From: DATBVX01 sp963705495
GTDB taxonomy: Bacteria > Pseudomonadota > Gammaproteobacteria > Steroidobacterales > Steroidobacteraceae
Assembly: GCA_963705495.1 (NCBI GenBank)
Contig: CAVPJQ010000003.1
Location: 186,001-250,000 of the forward strand
DNA: 64,000 bases
Reading direction: 5' to 3'
Shown here: piece by piece, positions 58,124 through 64,000 of the stretch
Numbering within the stretch: position 1 is the stretch's first letter
Layout: every line of letters begins with the position of its first letter
Position numbers and translations under genes: made by a program
The notes under the pieces: generated by a model
What the model saw: only the letters and a program-made list of their open reading frames with translations
Database searches by the model: none
Told to the model about the DNA's origin: nothing

Positions 58124-59287
58124 TTATCCGATCTGCGTCAGATCGCCGAGGTGCTTCTCTAGATAGCGACGGATGTCGAGGCTCGGGTCCTCCATCGGCG
58201 CATAGAACGCGCCGCGGAAGCCGCGCGAGCGCATCCCTTCCTGCACACCTTCACAAATCTTCCAGTCCTGGCGATTCACGACGTCCCAGAAGTCGACCAC
58301 ATCGCTCGGATCGAATCCGGGTTTGGTGGTTTCGGAGGCGTGGAACAGGAACTCGCACGCGATGCGCGTGAGATCCGGGCTCATGGGCCAGAGCGTGAAT
58401 GCAGCGACATGCTCGGCTGCCGCGCTGAGGAGGAGATTTGGGTAGCAGACTTCGCCCTTGTGGTGGGTTTTCTCCTTCTCCGAAAGCCCGGGGAAGGGCG
58501 CGCGTTTCGAGGTTCCGGTCGTCGTGAAGGTCCAGGCGCCGGCGCGATGCGGGATTCCGTCCTCCCAGTCGAGGCCCGCACCGCCACGCTCGCGAAACGC
58601 CGGCACCAGTGCGCACAGCTCGGGATGCGCTGGACCACAGTGGTAGCACTCGTTGTAGTTTTCCATGAGGACTTTCCAGTTGGCGCGCACGTCGTAGACG
58701 AGCTGCACTCCCCGGCGCAGGTCCTGCAGCGGATAGCGAGCCAGCCTGCGCACGGGCTCGGCCAATTGCTCGAGCAACGGCAGCGGCGTTTGCCTGGTCA
58801 GGTTCAGGAAAACAAAACCGCCCCAGGTGTCGGCGTGAACGGGCACGAGCGAAAACTCGTCCTTGGGACAGGTCTCGTCAAAGCGCACGAAGGGCGCGCC
58901 ACGCAGCGTGCCGTCGAGGTTGTAGCTCCAGGCGTGATATGGGCAGGTAATCGTGCCGCTCGCGCGTCCCGAATTGACGGCGTCAGGCGTAGCGGCATCT
59001 GGTAGCGCCGGGGTTCGGATCAGTCTGCTGCCACGATGCCGGCAGACATTGTAGAAAGCCCGGAGTGCCTCATCACGACCGCGCACAACCAGCACGCTCT
59101 CGTTCGCCACAGCGACGTGCAGGCAGTCGCCCGGCATCGGAAGCTGATCCGCGCGGCCCACGCAGAACCATTGCTCGTAGAAGATGCGCTCCGACTCCTG
59201 CCGGAAGAGGTCCGTACTGGTGTAGAAGTGCGCCGGCAGCGCGGCCTTCAGCGCCTGTGCGGGTACGGAGTGGTCTTCGGAACTCAT
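58124..59287 (-). CDS. Rieske-type ring-hydroxylating/demethylating oxygenase, alpha subunit
   Basis: 387 residues from the ATG at 59287. The Rieske cluster ligands are Cys82-x-His84 and Cys115-x2-His118. The gap of 30 residues between them is about twice the usual 15-17 and carries a Pro/Ala/Asp-rich insert. The mononuclear iron site is in ENYNECYHCGPAHPEL (His216, His221), with an aspartate probably in WDVVNRQD. A Glu rather than Asp at the bridging position (NEC) recalls quaternary-amine oxygenases such as carnitine and glycine-betaine monooxygenases. No reductase partner is adjacent. It lies 13 bases after the FAD oxidase gene. Confidence 0.85.
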   Translation of the reverse strand: MSSEDHSVPAQALKAALPAHFYTSTDLFRQESERIFYEQWFCVGRADQLPMPGDCLHVAVANESVLVVRGRDEALRAFYNVCRHRGSRLIRTPALPDAATPDAVNSGRASGTITCPYHAWSYNLDGTLRGAPFVRFDETCPKDEFSLVPVHADTWGGFVFLNLTRQTPLPLLEQLAEPVRRLARYPLQDLRRGVQLVYDVRANWKVLMENYNECYHCGPAHPELCALVPAFRERGGAGLDWEDGIPHRAGAWTFTTTGTSKRAPFPGLSEKEKTHHKGEVCYPNLLLSAAAEHVAAFTLWPMSPDLTRIACEFLFHASETTKPGFDPSDVVDFWDVVNRQDWKICEGVQEGMRSRGFRGAFYAPMEDPSLDIRRYLEKHLGDLTQIG

Positions 59288-59300
59288 GCGGACATCATTC

Positions 59301-60659
59301 TTAGATTGCGGGGCCCGGACGAATCGGTGATCCGTCAAAGAAGCGCCCGAGGCGAAATGCGGACAGCTCGTCCCGTTTCGCCGCGCCGCTCACCATATCG
59401 GCGATCAGTTTACCCGCACCGGGTGCTATGCCGAACCCATGGCCGCTGAAGCCGGTCGCGATGAACAAGCCCTCGAACCCGTCGCTGCTCGAAATGATCG
59501 GCAGCACGTCGGGTGAAGCCTCAATCAGGCCACCCCAGGTCTCAACGAACGGCGCGCTGCCGATCTCGGGAAACCAGCGGTTCAGCGCGTCGCGCACTTG
59601 ACCGAGTACCTTCTGCTCCGGCGCGGGATTGAGAATCCTTTCTCGCTCGAAAGGCGAGGGTGCATCGAGATCCCAGCGCGCAGGGGTCGTCAGTGCCGTG
59701 AAGAATTCACGTCCGACCTTAAGGCGTAGCGACTCGTGTCCCTGCCGGAACGCGGGAAGGAACTTGGTTGCGAACCGGAAAGTGTCCGGCGTCAGCGAAT
59801 GCTGAAATGATCCGCCATGGGCAGCGGTGTATCCGCCGTCAGCGCGGCGACGAATCGCGATTCGTGGGCACCACGCTTGTCCTGCGAGTAATTGCGTGGT
59901 CGGCGCCGTCCGAGCGACGGTACCCAGTACCGTGAGCTGCGGCACGCTGATCCCGAGTGAACCGCAAAACAGTCTCGTCCAAGCGCCTCCCGCGCAGACG
60001 ACGGCGTGTGCCGCCACGCTCCCGTGCTCGGTGACCACTCCATGTACGCGACCGGCGGCGCGTTCGATGCCGCGAACTGCACAACAGGTGACTACATGGG
60101 CGCCGGCGCGACGCGCCCCGCGTGCAATCGCCGCGGCTGCACGGCTGGGCTCCGCGCGTGCGTCGCTGGCGGTGTACAGCGCGCCCGCCCACCTATCGGC
60201 GTCGAACTTCAGGACGTCTTCGAGCTCACGACCTGACAGCAGTCGCGTATCCAGTTCGTGCGCGCGAGCGACAACCAGCCACTCTTCCAGTTCCGCGAGC
60301 TGCGACGAGTCCTCCGTGAGATAGAGCGACCCACCCTGTGTGAATCCGATGTCTTCGCCGAGGTCGCCGGGCAGATGCTGCCAAAGGCCGAGGCTGCGCA
60401 TCATGAGGGGCAGCTCCACGGGAGAGCGGCCTTGTTGGCGCACCCAACCCCAGTTGCGCCCCGACTGCTCTCCAGCTACACGACCCTTTTCGAAGAGCGC
60501 GACGGACAGGCCCTGTTTCGCAAGGAAGTATGCTGCGGAACAGCCGATGATCCCGCCACCGACGATGACGACGTCCGCGGACTTAGGGATCGGGTTTCGC
60601 CCCGCGTCCCATGCCCACTCGTCCGCAACGGTTACGGCGACCTGCTGTTCGCCTTCCAT
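59301..60659 (-). CDS. FAD-dependent amine/amino-acid oxidase (DAO family)
   Basis: 452 residues. VVIVGGGIIGCSAAYFLAKQG is the FAD-binding N-terminus; GRNWGWVRQQGR follows, and the C-terminal GFSGHGFGIAPGAGKLIADM is typical of the DadA/sarcosine-oxidase group. Such enzymes oxidise secondary or N-methyl amines or D-amino acids. With the Rieske oxygenase 13 bases downstream it could remove the next methyl or oxidise the product amine. The ATG at 60659 lacks a strong Shine-Dalgarno. Confidence 0.85.
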   Translation of the reverse strand: MEGEQQVAVTVADEWAWDAGRNPIPKSADVVIVGGGIIGCSAAYFLAKQGLSVALFEKGRVAGEQSGRNWGWVRQQGRSPVELPLMMRSLGLWQHLPGDLGEDIGFTQGGSLYLTEDSSQLAELEEWLVVARAHELDTRLLSGRELEDVLKFDADRWAGALYTASDARAEPSRAAAAIARGARRAGAHVVTCCAVRGIERAAGRVHGVVTEHGSVAAHAVVCAGGAWTRLFCGSLGISVPQLTVLGTVARTAPTTQLLAGQAWCPRIAIRRRADGGYTAAHGGSFQHSLTPDTFRFATKFLPAFRQGHESLRLKVGREFFTALTTPARWDLDAPSPFERERILNPAPEQKVLGQVRDALNRWFPEIGSAPFVETWGGLIEASPDVLPIISSSDGFEGLFIATGFSGHGFGIAPGAGKLIADMVSGAAKRDELSAFRLGRFFDGSPIRPGPAI

Positions 60660-60718
60660 GATTCGCAGGGTCGGGGTGAGCGGCTGTGCCGCCCACCCCG
60701 CACCGGTTGCGTCTCAGA

Positions 60719-61264
60719 TCAGGTCTTCTTCGTCAGGGCCTTCGCGAGCTTCCCGGACAGCAAGCCCAGGACGGCGCCGATTGCCATGGAAAGGATCAAC
60801 AGCACAAGCGGATTCGCGAGCCCCGCAGTGGTCAGATTTTGCAGTGGCCCAGTCCCGTGCTCGCCGGGCGATGCCGCGGCTACCGATGCCTGATGCAGCG
60901 AATAGGCCACCGTGGCGGCGTAGCCGTAGACGTTGGCCGGAACTGCTGACAGCTGCTCGATCGAAGCGACGATCACCAGGAAGAATACGGTGACGCCAAC
61001 GACCAAGGCGATCGCGGCGGTTCCCGCGCCACCGATGCCGGTCTTGAAGATGAGCAGCAACGCAATCCAGGCGATGAGAGCGCCATAAGCGTTGCCGCAG
61101 ATGGTCTTGACGAGCGCCTTAGTGTCTCCGCCAGTGTGGAAGAAGCAGCCCCACGCGATGAATCCAGCCCACACGAGCAAAGGGCTCAGCGGACCGAGGG
61201 CCAAATAGGCCCAGATCGCTCCTAGGACAGCGATGCTCAGGGATAACGCGAATAATGCTGGCAT
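60719..61264 (-). CDS. DUF1097 (YcdZ-like) membrane protein
   Basis: 181 residues with about five transmembrane helices. Typical DUF1097 stretches are WAGFIAWGCFFHTGGD, TICGNAYGALIAW and NVYGYAATVAY. Function is unknown; the family belongs to small inner-membrane proteins that may be channels. It is the first gene of the minus-strand cluster, 59 bases before the FAD oxidase gene, and may share its transcript. Confidence 0.8.
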   Translation of the reverse strand: MPALFALSLSIAVLGAIWAYLALGPLSPLLVWAGFIAWGCFFHTGGDTKALVKTICGNAYGALIAWIALLLIFKTGIGGAGTAAIALVVGVTVFFLVIVASIEQLSAVPANVYGYAATVAYSLHQASVAAASPGEHGTGPLQNLTTAGLANPLVLLILSMAIGAVLGLLSGKLAKALTKKT

Positions 61265-61565
61265 GACAGGACCCCCCGGAATGTTAGGAGAGATATTCTT
61301 CTAGCCAGAAGCAGGGGTCCTTAGCCTTCTAATGGTTGTTTGCGGCCCCCTGGGGGCGAGGCGGTCCCCGCCCGCCGCCAATCCTAGCGATGTCACCGCC
61401 GAAGTAACAGATTTTCCGCGTGGAGGGGTAAGGAAGCATCGGTTGGACTCGACCCGCCCACGCGGATGTCGGCCTCACCGAAGCGGAGAGGCTAAGAGAG
61501 CTCGACTAATTCCTGGCGCGGCGCGCAGGAGGCGCGCCGCGCCGGGAATCACAAGAACGGCAGCG
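61265..61565. other. Gene-poor spacer of 301 bases
   Basis: Between DUF1097 and the small secreted protein I see no convincing gene. It should contain the promoter of the DUF1097 cluster (minus strand), but no clear -35/-10 pair can be picked. Its main feature is the strong hairpin at 61509-61549. Confidence 0.6.
61509..61549. terminator. Long GC-rich inverted repeat, possible terminator
   Basis: Arms 61509-61526 and 61532-61549 pair over 18 bases with one G.T mismatch (GGCGCGGCGCGC core) around a 5-base loop AGGAG. It lies 16 bases past the stop of the minus-strand secreted-protein gene. It lacks a T-tract, so it may instead be a repeat-type palindrome. Confidence 0.45.
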
Positions 61566-62033
61566 CTATTTCTTTGGCTTTTCCCTGCCGACGATGGGAA
61601 GTTCCGACACTTCGGCCGCGCCGGGCTCAGAGTAGAACCCGAGTCGACTCTCGGGCATCCACAAGTCGAGTGTGTCACCCGGACGCAGGGACGAATACTT
61701 CGTTTCCTTGCCGCCCATTTTCAATTTAGCGTCTGCCGCAGGAGCGATAGTGACCGCCTCGAGTGAGTCGCCCCGCACATTCAGGACGTCCACCGTGATC
61801 TGGCCCTTGCTCACGCTTTTGACCTTGGTCACGAAATGCACCCACTTGGCGCCATCCTTCACCACGACCTCACGGCACGCTGGCGCCGCATTCGGATAGC
61901 GCTCCATAAACTCGTGGCTGTAATTGACATCCTTGACGCAACTGAGCGCCTGCTCTTTTGGTTCATCGGCGGAGAACGCCACGAACGGTATCGCCGCCAA
62001 GGCCAGTATCACCACCTTCCCGCATGCTTTCAT
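61566..62033 (-). CDS. Small secreted hypothetical protein
   Basis: 155 residues from the ATG at 62033 (GGGGA about 7 bases upstream). The signal peptide MKACGKVVILALAAIPFVAFSA is followed by a mature part with two cysteines (LSCVKDVNY, APACREVVV) that may form a disulfide. A C-terminal beta-rich region includes YSSLRPGDTLDLWMPESRLG. I recognise no family. The frame extends upstream to 62132 without signal-like sequence. Confidence 0.6.
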   Translation of the reverse strand: MKACGKVVILALAAIPFVAFSADEPKEQALSCVKDVNYSHEFMERYPNAAPACREVVVKDGAKWVHFVTKVKSVSKGQITVDVLNVRGDSLEAVTIAPAADAKLKMGGKETKYSSLRPGDTLDLWMPESRLGFYSEPGAAEVSELPIVGREKPKK

Positions 62034-62194
62034 ATTGATTCCCCTTTGGAGACCTAACCAGTGCCAGCTCGCGAGAATACTACAGACCGCTTTCCCGCGC
62101 GGAACTAGTACTTTGGTGCATACGAAGGGCAAGAGGCACGGATTCTCGGCAAGGGCGTCCAGCCTGCTTCCCGACGATCATAGACCGCCTCAGC

Positions 62195-62200
62195 TATAAT
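62195..62200 (+). promoter_or_regulatory. -10 element for tRNA-Leu
   Basis: Perfect TATAAT followed by a GC-rich discriminator (CCCGCCCC), 39 bases before the tRNA. No good -35 at 16-18 bases. Confidence 0.5.
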
Positions 62201-62239
62201 CCCGCCCCTGGAAATTTCGCGCGGCTGGAGTGATCGCGG

Positions 62240-62324
62240 GCGAAAGTGGCGGAACTGGTAGACGCGCCGGCCTTAGGAGCCGGTGGGGTAACCCGTGAGA
62301 GTTCGAGTCTCTCCTTTCGCACCA
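62240..62324 (+). tRNA. tRNA-Leu (anticodon TAG)
   Basis: 85 bases with a class II long variable arm (GGTGGGGTAACCCGTGA) and encoded CCA. Acceptor GCGAAAG/CTTTCGC; anticodon stem CCGGC/GCCGG with loop CTTAGGA, anticodon TAG. Confidence 0.96.
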
Positions 62325-62387
62325 GTCTGCCAGCAAAGTCCCTCGACAGGCGGCCGGGATCTGTCAAATACCTGAGGTTCGGGAGCG

Positions 62388-63683
62388 ATGATGGTTTCAG
62401 TTCAATCGACAGGAGCCCTCGAGCGGCGCATGGAAGTCGCGGTTCCCGCGTCCCGGATCGAAAAGGAGGTCGATGAACGGCTGCGGACCGTAAGTCGTAC
62501 CGCACGCCTCAAGGGTTTTCGGCCGGGGAAGGCACCGCTCAAGGTCATCCGGCAGCAGTTCGGGAGCCAGATTCACCGCGAGGTGGTGAGCGAGCTCCTG
62601 CAGTCGAGCTTCACCGAGGCGGTGACAGAACGGAAGCTAAACCCTGCCGGGGGGCCGCGCATTGAGCCCATCAGCGTCGGTGAGGGTCAGGACCTCAAAT
62701 ACACGGCGATCTTCGAAGTCTTCCCGGAGGTCACGATCAAGGGGCTGGACGCCATCAGCATCGAACGACCGGTTGCGAGCGTCACCGACGAAGACGTCGA
62801 TGTGATGATCGAAAGCCTCCGCAAGCAGCGCCCGAACTGGAAGGCGGCGCAGCGCGGATCGCGCACGGGTGACCGCGTGACGATCGACTTCACGGGCACC
62901 ATTGACGGCACTGCGTTCGACGGCGGCAAGGGTGAAGATGTCGCCATCACGCTGGGCGAAGGACGCATGCTGCCTGAGTTCGAATCCGGGCTCATCGGCA
63001 GGGACGCGGGATCGCAAGCCTCCATCAGCGTGCGCTTTCCGGACGACTATCACTCCAAGTCGATCGCGGGTAAGACAGCGCAGTTCGATGTCACCGTGAA
63101 GAAGGTCGAGGAACCCGAGCTGCCGCCGCTCGATGAAGAATTCTGTGCTGCGTACGGCGTGGCCGAAGGCGGGATTGCGAAGCTGCGCGAGGAAGTGAGC
63201 GAGAACATGCGCCGCGAGCTGGAGCAGAACGTGCGCACGCGCCTGAAATCGCAAGTGCTCGACCGGCTCGTCGCGGCCAATCCAATGGAACTGCCGGCCG
63301 CGCTGGTCGAATCGCAGGTTCGCGAGATGCAGCTCGATACTGCCCGTCGCATGGGGGCCCGCGACGCCTCGCAGATCCCGGCGCGGGATCCCTTCGTCGA
63401 GCCGGCACGCCGGCGTGTGGCTCTGGGACTGCTGATCAACGAGATCATCAAGACCGAGAAGATCGAGCTCGACCAGGCGAAGGTTGCCGCGCGGCTCGAT
63501 GACATTGTTTCTACATATAAAGACCCGCAGGAAGCACTGCGGGCCTATCGCCAGAACCGTGAAGCGATGCAGCAGGTCGAGATGCTGGTGCTCGAGGACC
63601 AGGTCGTGGACTGGTTGCTGGGTCGCGTTAAGAGCACGGATCAGCCGACGAACTTCAAGGCCGTCATGAATTTCGGGAACTGA
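62388..63683 (+). CDS. tig: Trigger factor
   Basis: 431 residues; ribosome-bound chaperone and prolyl isomerase. The ribosome-binding signature is FRPGKAPLKVIRQQFG; the FKBP-like domain (about 155-245) begins with GDRVTIDFTGTIDG; the C-terminal helical chaperone domain follows. The ATG at 62388 aligns with the family N-terminus; an ATG at 62391 is better spaced from GGGAG. tig-clpP order is standard. Confidence 0.96.
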   Translation: MMVSVQSTGALERRMEVAVPASRIEKEVDERLRTVSRTARLKGFRPGKAPLKVIRQQFGSQIHREVVSELLQSSFTEAVTERKLNPAGGPRIEPISVGEGQDLKYTAIFEVFPEVTIKGLDAISIERPVASVTDEDVDVMIESLRKQRPNWKAAQRGSRTGDRVTIDFTGTIDGTAFDGGKGEDVAITLGEGRMLPEFESGLIGRDAGSQASISVRFPDDYHSKSIAGKTAQFDVTVKKVEEPELPPLDEEFCAAYGVAEGGIAKLREEVSENMRRELEQNVRTRLKSQVLDRLVAANPMELPAALVESQVREMQLDTARRMGARDASQIPARDPFVEPARRRVALGLLINEIIKTEKIELDQAKVAARLDDIVSTYKDPQEALRAYRQNREAMQQVEMLVLEDQVVDWLLGRVKSTDQPTNFKAVMNFGN

Positions 63684-63739
63684 ACCAACGAACAGCCATA
63701 CCCCTTGTCCTAGCATGTAACCGGACCAATACCTGAACC

Positions 63740-64000
63740 ATGAAAACGCCAAGCACTCGCGCACTGAACCTGGTTCCGATGGTCGTCGAGCAGACGGCCC
63801 GCGGGGAAAGGGCTTATGACATCTATTCACGCCTGCTCAAGGAGCGCGTGATCTTCATCGTCGGTGAGATCGAGAGTCACATGGCGAACCTGGTGGTCGC
63901 CCAACTGCTGTTCCTGGAATCTGAGAATCCCGAGAAGGACTTGGCTCTCTACATCAACAGTCCCGGTGGCGAAGTAAGCGCCGGACTCGCGATCTACGAC
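63740..64000 (+). CDS. clpP: ATP-dependent Clp protease proteolytic subunit (3' partial)
   Basis: The first 87 residues lie in the window; the gene runs off the right edge. LVPMVVEQTARGERAYDIYSR is split here by its natural order (LVPMVVEQTARGER, then YDIYSRLLKER), and INSPGGEVSAGLAIYD holds the oxyanion-forming glycines. The catalytic Ser and His lie beyond the window. It starts 56 bases after tig. Confidence 0.95.
   Translation, partial: MKTPSTRALNLVPMVVEQTARGERAYDIYSRLLKERVIFIVGEIESHMANLVVAQLLFLESENPEKDLALYINSPGGEVSAGLAIYD

Noticed and set aside
61332..61766. 144-codon plus-strand frame before tRNA-Leu
   Set aside because: Runs through the large hairpin and the antisense of a signal-peptide protein; Arg-rich and without a ribosome-binding site.

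Overview
The window reads as a chromosomal segment of a GC-rich gammaproteobacterium. Gene orders such as glyA-nrdR-ribD-ribE-ribB-ribH-nusB-thiL, asd-fimV-truA-accD-folC-dedD-cvpA-purF and lpxH-ppiB-(aaRS)-cysS-tRNAs-tig-clpP resemble Xanthomonas and Pseudomonas relatives. A Steroidobacter/Nevskia-like lineage would fit, but the exact genus cannot be read from the sequence. No phage, insertion sequence, CRISPR array or replication origin is visible. Almost all of the window is tightly packed housekeeping sequence, with one accessory stretch near the right end.

Layout. 1-3.5 kb: the end of an N-formylglutamate amidohydrolase gene, ettA and a histone-deacetylase-family gene. 3.5-12 kb: glyA, nrdR, the riboflavin genes (interrupted by an M14 carboxypeptidase and a small unknown gene), nusB and thiL. 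12-14.2 kb: a Ser/Thr kinase fused to a cyclic-nucleotide-binding domain, and a DUF2780 protein. 14.2-18.3 kb (minus strand): folE2 and the isoprenoid operon xseB-ispA-dxs. 18.3-20.8 kb: rubrerythrin, a GlpC/HdrD-like Fe-S protein and DUF3501, with a good promoter. 20.9-25 kb: parE and parC. 25-30.9 kb: a FimX-like c-di-GMP protein, efp, and the minus-strand run SCO1-psd-epmA-msrC. 30.9-43.2 kb: prmB, aroC, asd, fimV, truA, accD, folC, dedD, cvpA, purF. 43.2-51.2 kb: glycerate kinase, a receiver-kinase fusion coupled to miaE, a GNAT protein, lpxH, ppiB, gltX and cysS. 51.2-62.3 kb: tRNA-Pro, -Arg and -His, then an accessory block (AsmA-like protein, tRNA-Lys, an FN3 lipoprotein, and a minus-strand DUF1097/FAD oxidase/Rieske oxygenase/phytoene-dehydrogenase-like/MFS cluster), then tRNA-Leu. 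62.4 kb to the end: tig and the start of clpP.

How the parts fit. EF-P (Lys34) and its lysyl-transferase EpmA are divergent neighbours. FolE2, RibD, RibE, RibB and RibH cover GTP- and riboflavin-related steps, but the GTP cyclohydrolase II half of RibB lacks its zinc cysteines. FimX-like and FimV proteins point to type IV pili or polar organisation. The minus-strand oxidoreductase cluster looks like an undescribed catabolic module, possibly for an N-methylated or quaternary amine.

Data quality. Four genes (ettA, glyA, prmB, asd) each carry exactly one extra base. Removing it restores the normal family length every time, so these look more like consensus errors than decayed genes.
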